Counted from the stretch's first letter, positions 17,256 through 26,030 are shown. The stretch is 64,000 bases of DNA from Nocardia gamkensis NBRC 108242 (GCF_001612985.1 NZ_BDBM01000034.1:1-64000); one strand, 5' to 3'. A program made the numbers and translations. Notes: a model not told the origin generated them from the sequence alone.

Positions 17256-17289
17256 GTGACCGGGGTCGGAACCTTTCGACCCCGGTCAC
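17256..17289 (+). terminator. Perfect 13-bp stem-loop after the small acidic gene
   Basis: GTGACCGGGGTCG (17256-17268) pairs with CGACCCCGGTCAC (17277-17289) around an 8-base loop, 8 bases after the stop. There is no T run. A second perfect hairpin, GGCGTGTCG/CGACACGCC, follows at 17329-17352. Confidence 0.6.
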
Positions 17290-17373
17290 TCAAGATCGCC
17301 ACCGATTTGCCACGGGATCTAACTGCTCGGCGTGTCGTAGTTTCGACACGCCGCTGTCGGTTGTGCTCCGACC

Positions 17374-17397
17374 CCCAACTTAGTCCCAACTAATTCC
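17374..17397 (+). repeat. Right candidate arm-type integrase site
   Basis: Counterpart of 1440-1463: two CCCAAC boxes 11 bases apart, then TAATTCC, in the same orientation and 20 of 24 identical. It lies 130 bases inside attR. Confidence 0.5.
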
Positions 17398-17526
17398 ACG
17401 CCCGTCCTCGGCATCGAACGGATATTCGGTAGTCGACAGTCGTTGACAGTAGTTGTTTCTGCTGGTCACAGCGGTGCGGCTGGCATCGTTGACATTCGCC
17501 GGTCGTCCGTAGTAGCCGTGTCGACC

Positions 17527-17569
17527 CGTAATGAAAAGGTCGGGGGTTCGATTTCCCCAGGCGGCTCCA
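17527..17569 (+). repeat. attR, displaced 3' end of tRNA-Thr
   Basis: Forty-two of 43 bases match the tRNA-Thr 3' half at 1339-1381. The one change, C to T at 17554, falls at tRNA position 61, whose pairing with G53 is almost invariant. This fits a displaced fragment no longer under selection. It marks the right end of the element. Confidence 0.9.
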
Positions 17570-17780
17570 AGAAAGCCCGGTGGACGGTTGTTTCCGCGCT
17601 AACTGTCTTCAGTCTCCATGCCTCCATGCCTCGCCCGGACGGCCCTGTAGCGGCGGTGGCGGCGCACGCAGGTTTGCGACTGCTTCCGCCGCGATGCCTA
17701 CCGCAACCCCGAGGTTGCCGCACGACACCGTGTAACTGGAAGCGATACCGGCCGACCCCGACTTATAGAAAGTCCGCGGG

Positions 17781-18173
17781 TCAGGGTGCGTCCAACACGC
17801 TTGCCGGAACCCCGTAGGGGAGAAACCGCACTCGACGGCGATTATCGGTGTTGTCGCGATGTGCGCGTAAGGCCTCGAGTTCGCTCGGGAAGACCTGGTC
17901 GATCCTGGCCTCGCCGGTGTCGTCGATGCTGTAGATCGCCCATACCCCGCTGCCCGTCTCGCCGGTGATCTCGCCCTCGGGTTCCGGTGGACGTGGCCGT
18001 TCCGGCTGGACGAACTGACCGAACAGCGACGCCAGCGAACCGAGACTCGCGTGGTCGACGCGATCGAGGTATACGCCGGCTTTCCCGAGCAGGTCGCGGA
18101 GTTCGGTTCCCGCCCCACGCAGTGCGCGTTCGAAATCTTCCGGATCGATGCCGAAAGGTCCGTTGGTTGGCAT
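17781..18173 (-). CDS. Hypothetical protein, first chromosomal gene after the element
   Basis: A 130-aa acidic protein of unknown family, with a helical N-terminal half (FERALRGAGTELRDLLGKAG), a Pro/Glu-rich linker and a C-terminal half ending in VRFLPYGVPASVL. Of two tandem ATGs the second (18173) is better spaced from AGGAG. No clear partner is seen nearby. Confidence 0.65.
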   Translation of the reverse strand: MPTNGPFGIDPEDFERALRGAGTELRDLLGKAGVYLDRVDHASLGSLASLFGQFVQPERPRPPEPEGEITGETGSGVWAIYSIDDTGEARIDQVFPSELEALRAHRDNTDNRRRVRFLPYGVPASVLDAP

Positions 18174-18422
18174 CATGTGCTCCTGGGGACGAGGTGGGCG
18201 CTACGACCTCAGTGTCCTCGCGAAACGCCGACTTCGCCACGCCGGCCGCATCTGTCCTCGACAGCTGAGCGGCGGTGACGAAAGTGTTGCCACGTGGTTC
18301 GGAGCGGCTTGCCCGAATCGCGGGGACCTCGATCACCTATCGAGTGACCTGCATCACAACGTGTCAGGATGTGCGCACCGGCGGTGTCTTGTTCCCGAGC
18401 CTCTCGGAGCGAAGGAGACACC

Positions 18423-19613
18423 ATGAGCAAGAACATCCATGTGGTCGTGATCGGCGGCGGATATGCCGGCGTGATGGCGGCGAACCGTCTCACGCAGCGT
18501 GACGACATCGCGGTGACCGTGATCAATCCCCGCCCGCTCTTCGTCCCGCGGCTGCGTCTGCACCAACTGGTGGGCGGAACTCACGATGCGGTCGTCGACT
18601 ATGCCGAAGTCCTCGCCGAGGGCGTACGGCTGGTCGTCGACAGCGTGACCGGAATCGACGCGGCCGGGCGCCGGGTGACGATGGCGGAGGGCGACGAGAT
18701 CCGCTACGACTACCTGATCTACGCGGTGGGCAGCGGCAGTGTGGGCCCACGGGTGCCGGGCGCGGCCGAGTTCGCCTACCCGGTCGCCACTCTGGAGGCG
18801 GCGCAGCGGTTGCGGTCGGTGCTCTTCGACACGCCCATGGCGGCTGCGGTGACGGTCGTGGGGGGCGGTCCGACCGGCATCGAGACCGCCGCCGAGCTGG
18901 CAGAGCGGGGGCGCGACGTCACGTTGGTCAGCGGCGGGACCCTCGGCCCGTATCTGCATCCGAAGGCTCGGCGCACAGCCCGTAAGTATCTCGCCAAGCT
19001 GGGGGTCAGCGTGCTGGAAGGCCCGGACTCGGCAGTCGCCGCGGTGACGCGGGAGGCCGTGGAACTCGCCGACGGCCGCACGTTGGCGAGCCGGGTCACC
19101 ATCTGGACCGCGGGCTTCGGCGTTCCGGATCTGGCCGCCCGCAGCGGGCTGAGCACCGATAGCGCCGGGCGTCTGCTCACCGACGAGACCCTGACCAGCG
19201 TCGACGACGAGCGCATCGTCGCGGCGGGCGATTCGGCGGCACCGTCGGACCTGCCGTTCCGGATGAGCGCCTACGCCGCGGGTTGCCTCGGCGCCCATGC
19301 CGCGGACACCGTGCTGCACCGCATCGCGGGTGACCGGCCTGCGCCGATCGACCTGTCGTTCCCCGCCATGTGCATCAGCTTCGGCCGCGGCGCCGGGATC
19401 TTCCAGCTGGCCCACAAGGACGACACCGCGCTGCGGCTCTATTTCAGCGGCCCGGTGGGCAAGAAGCTCAAGGAGTTCTCCTGCGCCTCCAGCGTCGAAC
19501 ATCTGGTGAACGAGGCGCGTAAGCCCGGGTCGCACTCCTGGTTCAAGGACGGCAAGCACAGGCCGGCTCTGCTGGAGGCCCGGCGTAGCGTCACCGCGTC
19601 ACCGGTCGCCTAG
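18423..19613 (+). CDS. FAD-dependent NAD(P)H oxidoreductase (NDH-2-like)
   Basis: A 396-aa flavoprotein of the type II NADH dehydrogenase/pyridine nucleotide-disulfide family. An FAD-binding GGGYAG sits at the N-terminus (VVVIGGGYAGVMAAN), a second Rossmann GGGPTGIETAAEL near residue 145 binds NAD(P)H, and a C-terminal FAD-contact GDSAAP lies near 265. It lacks an obvious membrane anchor. ATG with GAAGGAG upstream. The next gene is a SigJ-like ECF factor. Sigma factors of the SnoaL-tailed ECF groups are commonly encoded beside an oxidoreductase they control, so joint regulation is likely. Confidence 0.88.
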   Translation: MSKNIHVVVIGGGYAGVMAANRLTQRDDIAVTVINPRPLFVPRLRLHQLVGGTHDAVVDYAEVLAEGVRLVVDSVTGIDAAGRRVTMAEGDEIRYDYLIYAVGSGSVGPRVPGAAEFAYPVATLEAAQRLRSVLFDTPMAAAVTVVGGGPTGIETAAELAERGRDVTLVSGGTLGPYLHPKARRTARKYLAKLGVSVLEGPDSAVAAVTREAVELADGRTLASRVTIWTAGFGVPDLAARSGLSTDSAGRLLTDETLTSVDDERIVAAGDSAAPSDLPFRMSAYAAGCLGAHAADTVLHRIAGDRPAPIDLSFPAMCISFGRGAGIFQLAHKDDTALRLYFSGPVGKKLKEFSCASSVEHLVNEARKPGSHSWFKDGKHRPALLEARRSVTASPVA

Positions 19614-19735
19614 CCGATCCCGCCGGTGACTTCGACTGCACGATGTGCGGCAGCGCCCCTGGTCGCGGGCGCTGTCGCACGCGGCAGCGACAACCGGCGT
19701 CGCACGGCCCCCGACGGACGGAAGAAGAGGACGTG

Positions 19736-20686
19736 ATGGACACAGCAAATGAATCCGGCGAGTCGCGGCGGGCCGACGGTGCGGGAGCGGGTCGCGACCA
19801 CGCCACGGTGAAGGCGACGGAAATGTTCGTCGCCCACCGCAACCTGCTCTTCACCGTCGCCTACGAGATGCTCGGATCGGCGGCCGACGCCGACGACGTC
19901 CTCCAGGAGACGTGGTTGCGTTGGGTGGCGGTCGACGCGGCGCACGTCGATGACGCCCGTGCCTATCTGGTCCGGATCACCACCCGTCAGGCGCTCAACC
20001 GGCTGCGGTCGATGAAACGCCGCAGGGAGGCTTACGTGGGTTCCTGGTTGCCCGAGCCACTGCTCACCACGCCGGATGTGGCCGCCGATGTCGAACTCGC
20101 CGAGAGCGTCTCGATGGCGCTGATGCTCGTGCTGGAGACGTTGACCCCGACCGAACGCGCGGTGTTCGTGCTGCGCGAAGCGTTCGGGATGGGCTACGAC
20201 GAAATCGCGGCTGCGGTCGACAAGACTCCCGCCGCCGTCCACCAGCTCGCCCACCGCGCCCGCCGCCACGTCGAAGCCCGCCGTCCGCGCCGCTCGGTCA
20301 CCGCGCGAGAGGCCGAAGCGGCCGCCGCCGCGTTCCGGCGCGCGCTCGAGACCAGAGACCTGCGCGGCCTGCTGGACGTACTGGCCCCCGACGTCGTGGC
20401 GATCAGCGACGGAGGCGGTATCAAGCAGGCCACACCGCGTCCGGTCATCGGTGCGGCGAAGGTGGCCCGGTTCATCGTCGGCGGGCTCACCAGGAACGAC
20501 GTCGCGCTCACCGTCGAGGCGACCACGGTCAACGGCAGTCCCGCATTGGCGCTGTACGTGGATGGAGAACTCGACGGTGTCATCGCGATGCGCGTCGAGG
20601 ACACCCGTATCGCCGGCCTCTATTACGTCCGCAACCCGCAGAAACTGACCCGCGTCGATTCCGAGATCCCACTCACTCTGCGCTGA
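19736..20686 (+). CDS. ECF sigma factor with SnoaL-like C-terminal domain (SigJ-like)
   Basis: A 316-aa RNA polymerase sigma factor. Region 2 (residues 30-100, NLLFTVAYEMLGSAADADDVLQ) and region 4 (about 140-190, LTPTERAVFVLREAFGMGYDEIA) are complete. The last 120 residues form a SnoaL/NTF2-like domain (ALETRDLRGLLDVLAPDVVAISDGGG). Factors of this type have no separate anti-sigma gene; the C-terminal domain sets activity. It starts at ATG 19736 behind AGAGGA and follows the oxidoreductase by 122 bases on the same strand. Confidence 0.9.
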   Translation: MDTANESGESRRADGAGAGRDHATVKATEMFVAHRNLLFTVAYEMLGSAADADDVLQETWLRWVAVDAAHVDDARAYLVRITTRQALNRLRSMKRRREAYVGSWLPEPLLTTPDVAADVELAESVSMALMLVLETLTPTERAVFVLREAFGMGYDEIAAAVDKTPAAVHQLAHRARRHVEARRPRRSVTAREAEAAAAAFRRALETRDLRGLLDVLAPDVVAISDGGGIKQATPRPVIGAAKVARFIVGGLTRNDVALTVEATTVNGSPALALYVDGELDGVIAMRVEDTRIAGLYYVRNPQKLTRVDSEIPLTLR

Positions 20687-20762
20687 ACACCGGTTACGGC
20701 GCGTCCGCGCACCGACTGGGCCTCGCCTACCCGCGTCTCGGTTGCGGGTGCCTCCGGCAGGC

Positions 20763-21224
20763 TCATCCTGCCTGCGGCACGGCGGGCAGGTCGTCGAGGG
20801 TGCCGAGGAGTGGGGTCAGTCGCTGGAGTTCTTCCAGATGTGTGGCGCTGAGCATGGCCAGGATTTCCTTGCCCGCCTCGGTGAGGGTGAGGTGGACGAC
20901 GCGGCGGTCGTTGCCCTGCCCTCGCTTGCGGGCGACGAGGCCGAGTTGCTCGGTGCGATCGATCAGTTGCACCACGCTGTGGTGGCGGGTGGACAAGTAG
21001 CCCGCGATCTCTCCGATGGTCGGCCCATCCGGGGCGGAATGCCCCCGGATCGCCAGCAGCAGTTGGTGCTGCGTATCGGTGAGCCCCACTTCGGCCGCCC
21101 GGCGCTCACTCCACCGCAGGAGCCGGCGAAGCCCGGCCCGGAACGCCAGCAGCCGCGAGTATTCCTGATCGCTGAGGTGCTGAGACTCGGGCGAGACCGG
21201 CGATGGCATCGACGCATCCATCAT
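20763..21224 (-). CDS. MarR-family transcriptional regulator
   Basis: A 153-aa winged-helix regulator. The recognition region (TIGEIAGYLSTRHHSVVQLIDRTEQLGLV) and the wing (RKRGQGNDRRVVHLTLT) are typical. It probably represses itself and possibly the divergent SPW gene: two perfect palindromes start 4 bases upstream of its first ATG. No ribosome site precedes ATG 21224, so the message may be leaderless or start at the ATG at 21209. Confidence 0.9.
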   Translation of the reverse strand: MMDASMPSPVSPESQHLSDQEYSRLLAFRAGLRRLLRWSERRAAEVGLTDTQHQLLLAIRGHSAPDGPTIGEIAGYLSTRHHSVVQLIDRTEQLGLVARKRGQGNDRRVVHLTLTEAGKEILAMLSATHLEELQRLTPLLGTLDDLPAVPQAG

Positions 21225-21227
21225 GGA

Positions 21228-21254
21228 GTGATATTATCACAGAGTGATATATCA
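21228..21254. promoter_or_regulatory. Paired palindromic MarR operators
   Basis: GTGATATTATCAC (21228-21240) and TGATATATCA (21245-21254) are both perfect palindromes, AT-rich in a GC-rich setting, and lie between the marR-type gene and the divergent SPW gene. Two adjacent dyads upstream of a MarR gene are the usual autoregulatory arrangement. Confidence 0.7.
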
Positions 21255-21354
21255 GTGAGCGGCGATCAGGACCGGCCGCGTTGCGGGACCGATCGCGGCC
21301 GCCCGGCTCGGGAGAGCTTCGATTCGCCACTACGTCTGAAGGGTGGTGGAGAGT

Positions 21355-21858
21355 ATGAGTAGTGAAACCATGATGAGTCGGCATCCCGACATCGTGGAGT
21401 TGCGGGAGAAGTACGAGCGCGCCTCCGAGGCGCCCGACGCCCAAGCGGTCACCGGCCTGATGTTCCTGACCGGGCTCTACATCGCGATCTCCCCGTGGGT
21501 CGTTGGGTTCAACGGGTTCTCGACGTTGACCGTCAACAACCTCGTCGTCGGCATCGCCCTGGCGATGCTGGCCTTCGGATTCGCCTCGGTTTACGGCCGG
21601 ACCCATGGCATCGTCTGGGCCGCGCCACTGCTCGGCCTCTGGACGATCCTGTCTCCCTGGGTGGTCAGCGGCAACGTCGACACCACGTCGACGATCTGGA
21701 ACAACGTGGTCGCCGGCGCGATCGCTGTGCTGCTCGGCCTGGGCTCGATGTTCCTCGGGATGAGCCGGACCGGCCGCCTCACCGGAGAGGCGCCCGCCGC
21801 GAACGCGACTCGAACGCAGCGACCGTCCGGGCTTCCGCCGGAAACTTCCGCGCGGTGA
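21355..21858 (+). CDS. SPW-repeat membrane protein
   Basis: A 167-aa integral membrane protein with four hydrophobic segments arranged as two repeats. Each repeat carries the SPW signature: AISPWVVG (about residue 45) and ILSPWVVS (about residue 105). A role in membrane stress is often assumed, but no function is established. ATG 21355 has GGAGAG upstream. It is divergent from the MarR gene across the operator pair and probably under its control. Confidence 0.85.
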   Translation: MSSETMMSRHPDIVELREKYERASEAPDAQAVTGLMFLTGLYIAISPWVVGFNGFSTLTVNNLVVGIALAMLAFGFASVYGRTHGIVWAAPLLGLWTILSPWVVSGNVDTTSTIWNNVVAGAIAVLLGLGSMFLGMSRTGRLTGEAPAANATRTQRPSGLPPETSAR

Positions 21859-21962
21859 GAACGCAGTTCATCCCGGCTGAATCGGCACGGCTTTTTCAAC
21901 GCGCAAACCCCTGCAAATCGAAGCCGTCCGAGGATGCGTTCTTCGCACACTGAGAGGTGTTG

Positions 21963-21999
21963 GGTCTGGGGTGGCCGCGGGCGCTGGCTACCCCAGACC
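21963..21999 (+). terminator. Long hairpin between SPW and rsbQ-like genes
   Basis: Fourteen-base arms (GGTCTGGGGTGGCC and GGCTACCCCAGACC) pair at 13 positions around a 9-base loop. No T run follows, as is usual in high-GC actinobacteria. Confidence 0.6.
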
Positions 22000-22077
22000 T
22001 GACCTCTACGGTTAGCGCGTGCCGGGCAGAACGACCGGAGGCGGGCGTTCGCGCGAGTTTTCTGCGAAGGTGTCTAT

Positions 22078-22887
22078 GTGGAGGTGCTGAGCAGGAACCA
22101 TGTGACCGTCAGCGGCAAGACCGGCGCCCCGGTGGTCGTGCTCGCCCACGGCTTCGGTTGCGACCAGCACATGTGGCGGCTGGTCGTCCCGGTTCTGGAG
22201 CGGGATTTCACCGTCGTACTGTTCGATCACGTGGGTGCGGGCCGCTCGGATCTGTCGGCCTGGAGCCCGCAGCGTTATTCCAGCATGGACGGGTACGTCG
22301 AGGATGTGCTCGCGCTGCTTCGCGAACTCGATCTGGGGCCGGTGATCTTCGTCGGGCACTCGGTGAGTGCGACGATGGGAGTGCTCGCCGCCGCCCGCGA
22401 GCCTGCGGCGTTCGCCGGACTGGTGCTGGTGGCTCCTTCGCCGTGCTTCCTCGATGATCCGGCCACCGGATACCGGGGCGGCTTCGCTGCCGCCGACATC
22501 GAGGAACTCCTGGAGGCGCTCGATGCGAACTATCTGGGTTGGTCGGGTGCGATGGCGCCGGTGATCATGGGCAACCTCGATCGGCCGGAGCTCGCCGAGG
22601 AACTCACCAACAGTTTCTGCCGGACCGACCCGGAAATCGCCCGTGTCTTCGCCCGCGTCACGTTCCTCGCCGACAACCGCGCCGATCTCGAGGCGGTGGA
22701 GGTACCCACTCTGATCCTGCAATGCTCCGATGACGCTATCGCCCCACTCGAGGTCGGGGCCTTCGTCCACGAGCGGATTCGGGGCAGCAGACTGATCACG
22801 CTGACGGCAACCGGCCACTGCCCCCAGCTCAGTGCTCCGGCGGAGACCGCCGACGCCATAGCCGCCTTCGCCGCCGAGACCGGATGA
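22078..22887 (+). CDS. RsbQ-like alpha/beta hydrolase
   Basis: A 269-aa alpha/beta hydrolase. AHGFGCDQHMW near residue 25 is the RsbQ signature, the nucleophile is Ser in GHSVSA, and the acid and His are in CSDDAIAP and TGHCPQLSAP. In Bacillus RsbQ supplies a small molecule that activates the phosphatase RsbP in energy stress. The next gene is exactly such a PAS-PP2C phosphatase, overlapping by four bases (ATGA). Starts at GTG 22078. Confidence 0.88.
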   Translation: MEVLSRNHVTVSGKTGAPVVVLAHGFGCDQHMWRLVVPVLERDFTVVLFDHVGAGRSDLSAWSPQRYSSMDGYVEDVLALLRELDLGPVIFVGHSVSATMGVLAAAREPAAFAGLVLVAPSPCFLDDPATGYRGGFAAADIEELLEALDANYLGWSGAMAPVIMGNLDRPELAEELTNSFCRTDPEIARVFARVTFLADNRADLEAVEVPTLILQCSDDAIAPLEVGAFVHERIRGSRLITLTATGHCPQLSAPAETADAIAAFAAETG

Positions 22888-24143
22888 CGAGCGCCGCGGG
22901 CGACCGAGACCGTGGTTCTGCTCTCGGAGCGGGGACCGATGACGACGCGACGTTCGCCGCGTTGCTCGAGGACAGCGCCGAGGACCTGTACGAGAACGCG
23001 CCCTGCGGATACCTGTCCACCTCGCTGGACGGTCGCATCGCCAAGGTGAATGCCACGCTGCTCGACTGGCTTGGCTGGCGGCGAGACGAACTGGTCGGCC
23101 GGAAGCACTTCTCCGACCTGCTCACCGTGGGGGGCCGCCTCTATCACGAGACCCATTTCGCTCCCCTGCTACGCATGCAGGGGAAGATCCGCGGGATCGC
23201 CCTGGAGATGAAGACCACCGACGGCCGCCGACTACCCGTGCTGGTCAGCTCGCAGGTCAAGACCGGCAGCCAGGGACAACCGCTGCTGATTCGCACCACC
23301 GTCTTCGATGCCAGCGAGCGCCGCGCCTACGAGACCGAGCTGCTACGGGCACGCCGCGAAGCCGAGCAGGAGCGCGAACGCCTCCAGCGTCTGAACGGCA
23401 CTTTGCAGACCACACTGCTACCACCCGAACTACCCGATGTTCCCGGCCTCGAGGTCGCCGCGTACTACCACATCGCCTCCGCCGACGAGGTCGGCGGCGA
23501 CTTCTACGATCTGTTCCCGATCGCCGGCGGCAGCTGGGGAATGTTCCTGGGCGATGTCTGCGGCAAAGGCGCTCCTGCCGCGGCCCTCACTTCCCAGGCC
23601 CGCTACACGCTGCGCACCGCCACCGCCTACACCCGCGATCCGGCCGCCGTGCTCGACATGCTCAACACCACCCTCACCGAGCGGTCCCACGGCCACAACC
23701 CACGGTTCTGCACGATCATCTTCGGCCTGATCGAACCCACTCCCCAGCGCGGCGGTTGCGACATCACCCTGGCCGGTGGCGGGCACCCGCCGGCCCTGCT
23801 CTTGCGCGCCGACGGGGCCGTGGAGGAAATGCATACCTGGGGCGGTCAGCTCATCGGGGCGATCCGAAACGCCCAGATCGTCACCAGGAAACTCCGGCTC
23901 GAGGTCGGCGACACCCTGATTCTCTACACCGACGGGCTCACCGAAGCCCGCACGACGGCGGACGGCGGTCGCTACGGCGACCGCGCGCTCATCGAATTCG
24001 CTCGCGCGCTGGCGCCGGTCACGGCCTCCGGCGGCGTCGAGGCCATCCGAGAACTGCTCGCCTCCTTCGGATCCGGAGTGGAGGACGATACCGCCGTCCT
24101 CGCCATCCACGCGCTACCTCCGTCGCGGGGCGCCACGCCCTGA
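22884..24143 (+). CDS. PAS-PP2C serine phosphatase (RsbP-like)
   Basis: A 419-aa soluble protein: a PAS domain at about residues 35-150 (ENAPCGYLSTSLDGRIAKVN), a short coiled coil (150-172, RREAEQERERLQRL) and a SpoIIE-type PP2C domain with metal residues in DEVGGDFYDLF, GDVCGKG and LYTDGLTEAR. It should dephosphorylate an anti-sigma antagonist of the RsbV type in response to a PAS signal. It is coupled to the RsbQ-like gene. No sigma-B, anti-sigma or antagonist gene is in the window, so its target is elsewhere. Confidence 0.9.
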   Translation: MTSAAGDRDRGSALGAGTDDDATFAALLEDSAEDLYENAPCGYLSTSLDGRIAKVNATLLDWLGWRRDELVGRKHFSDLLTVGGRLYHETHFAPLLRMQGKIRGIALEMKTTDGRRLPVLVSSQVKTGSQGQPLLIRTTVFDASERRAYETELLRARREAEQERERLQRLNGTLQTTLLPPELPDVPGLEVAAYYHIASADEVGGDFYDLFPIAGGSWGMFLGDVCGKGAPAAALTSQARYTLRTATAYTRDPAAVLDMLNTTLTERSHGHNPRFCTIIFGLIEPTPQRGGCDITLAGGGHPPALLLRADGAVEEMHTWGGQLIGAIRNAQIVTRKLRLEVGDTLILYTDGLTEARTTADGGRYGDRALIEFARALAPVTASGGVEAIRELLASFGSGVEDDTAVLAIHALPPSRGATP

Positions 24144-24493
24144 TCCCGGCCGGGTTCGAAAGCTGCGCCCCGCCGTGAGCGGATCCGTTCGACCGCGCCC
24201 CGAACCGCGACCTGCTGAAACGCCGCTTCGCTGAGCGGGGAATATCTCACAACTTTAATGAGCCGTCGAATAGTGGCACAATTCACAACGAACCAATATT
24301 CATGTAACCCTGGCGTAACCAGGTTCCGCTCGGGGCGATGAGGAGCGACGCCGGTGCAGATGCCGAGGACCAGATCGAGGCTTACGTCCCTCGGGGAACC
24401 ATCGTTGCCCGGCATCGATGCGGTCCTATCCTGCCGATCCTCACGCGGCCCCGTGGGCGAACCGGCTCCTTCTGCAATCGAGGTGATCATCAA
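24144..24493. other. Promoter region before MFS gene
   Basis: 350 bases without a supported gene. An AT-rich patch (24240-24320) stands out in this GC-rich DNA, and CCTGG/CCAGG forms a small dyad near 24310-24325. It probably carries the promoter of the MFS gene. Confidence 0.4.
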
Positions 24494-26026
24494 GTGTTGG
24501 AAAACCGAACCGAGGTAATCCGAAGTCTGGTTCCCGCCCGGATGGACCGGCTTCCGTGGACCGGGTTCCATTGGCTCATCGTCGTGGGGCTCGGCGTCTC
24601 CTGGATCTTGGACGGAATCGAGATCCAGATCGTCAGCAGCATGGGCGGCCCGCTACAGGACGCCGACGCACTGCATCTCACGTCCGGTCAGGTCGGCGCG
24701 ATGGCTTCGTGGTATCTGGCCGGCCAGGTCGTCGGCGCACTCGTCTTCGGCCGGCTCACCGACCGGCTCGGCCGCAAGAAACTTTTCATCCTGACCCTGG
24801 CGATCTATCTGATCGGCAGCGGATTGGCCGGTTTCTCCTGGAATGCGTGGTCGCTGTATTTCTTCCGCTTCATCGCGGGCACCGGAATCGGTGGAGAATA
24901 CACGGCGATCAATTCGGCGATCGACGAGATCATGCCGTCGAAGTATCGGGGCCGGGTCGACATCGCGATCAACGGCACCTATTGGGGCGGTGCGGCTTTG
25001 GGAGCGGCAGCCAGCCTGGTCCTGTTCAACGAACGTTTCGTTCCGACCGATTGGGGATGGCGGCTCGGATTCTTCATCGGACCCGTCCTCGGGCTCGTCA
25101 TCATCTTCCTGCGCAGGCACATCCCCGAGAGCCCCCGCTGGCTGCTCACCCACGGGCGGGCCGAGGAAGCCGAGCGGACCGTCGACGAGATCGAAGCGCA
25201 GGTTCGGAGCAGGGGAGTCGAACTTCCTCCGGTCGACGAGAGCAAAGCCTTGGATATCGTGGACACGGAGCGGCTGTCCTATCTACAGATGGGTCGGATC
25301 TTCTTCGGACGGTATCCTTCCCGTTCCTTCCTCGGATTCACGATGATGGCCACGCAAGCATTTCTGTACAACGCGATCTTCTTCACCGTCGGCTTGGTTC
25401 TGATCAATTTCTACAACGTGCCCGCGCATCACACGGGATATTATTTCTTCCCCTTTGCGATCGGCAATCTGATCGGCCCATTGGTGCTCGGCCCGCTCTT
25501 CGACAGTATCGGTCGCCGGAAGATGATCTGCGCGACGTACTCGATATCCGGTTTCCTGCTTTTCATCTCGGCCTGGGCATTCAACGCGGGCATGCTCGAC
25601 GCCACCACGCAGACGATTTTCTGGTGCGTCATCTTCTTCTTCGCCTCGGCGGGCGCTTCCTCCGCCTATCTCACGGTCAGCGAGATCTTTCCGCTGGAAC
25701 TGCGTGGTCAAGCCATCTCGTTCTTCTTCGCCATCGCGCAGGGCGCCGGTGGGGTTGTCGCACCGTTCCTGTTCGGGCACCTGGTCGGCGGCGCCGACAA
25801 CCCGAGCCCCGACCGGTTCCCGCTCACGGTGGGGTACCTCATCGGCGCCGGGTTCATGATCGTCGGCGGCTTGGTCGCCTGGTTCTTCGGAGTGAACGCC
25901 GAAGGGCAGTCCCTGGAGGACATCGCGGATCCGCTGTCCGTGGCGAAACCCTCAACTCCAGTTGCCATAAGTAGCGAGCCGGTGTCTGACGGCGCGTCGG
26001 GTATCGATTCGACGAACAGGGATTAG
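24494..26026 (+). CDS. MFS transporter, sugar-porter type
   Basis: A 510-aa, 12-helix inner-membrane transporter. Family motifs are present: GRLTDRLGRKK after helix 2, ESPRWLLTHGR at the end of the first half, GRRKM after helix 8, and EIFPLELRGQ in the second half. The substrate cannot be told. GTG 24494 (MLENRTE...) is chosen because GAGGTGAT lies 6 bases upstream; the frame stays open for 52 codons before it. The next gene begins 4 bases after its stop and encodes another membrane protein. Confidence 0.88.
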   Translation: MLENRTEVIRSLVPARMDRLPWTGFHWLIVVGLGVSWILDGIEIQIVSSMGGPLQDADALHLTSGQVGAMASWYLAGQVVGALVFGRLTDRLGRKKLFILTLAIYLIGSGLAGFSWNAWSLYFFRFIAGTGIGGEYTAINSAIDEIMPSKYRGRVDIAINGTYWGGAALGAAASLVLFNERFVPTDWGWRLGFFIGPVLGLVIIFLRRHIPESPRWLLTHGRAEEAERTVDEIEAQVRSRGVELPPVDESKALDIVDTERLSYLQMGRIFFGRYPSRSFLGFTMMATQAFLYNAIFFTVGLVLINFYNVPAHHTGYYFFPFAIGNLIGPLVLGPLFDSIGRRKMICATYSISGFLLFISAWAFNAGMLDATTQTIFWCVIFFFASAGASSAYLTVSEIFPLELRGQAISFFFAIAQGAGGVVAPFLFGHLVGGADNPSPDRFPLTVGYLIGAGFMIVGGLVAWFFGVNAEGQSLEDIADPLSVAKPSTPVAISSEPVSDGASGIDSTNRD

Positions 26027-26030
26027 CGAG

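Larger units (their letters stand above)
1339..17569. mobile_element. Integrated AICE-type element in tRNA-Thr
   Basis: The element is bounded by 43-bp direct repeats of the tRNA-Thr 3' end. It carries integrase next to the tRNA, then Xis-like, Rep and TraB/FtsK-like genes on the minus strand, a regulator, and cargo near the right end. No relaxase or type IV secretion genes are visible. This fits actinomycete integrative and conjugative elements, which move double-stranded DNA with a single FtsK-like protein. Mobility today is uncertain because the Rep catalytic motif looks damaged. Confidence 0.9.

Noticed and set aside
1339..17569. Prophage rather than AICE
   Set aside because: No capsid, terminase, tail or lysis genes; the Rep plus FtsK-like pair fits an AICE.
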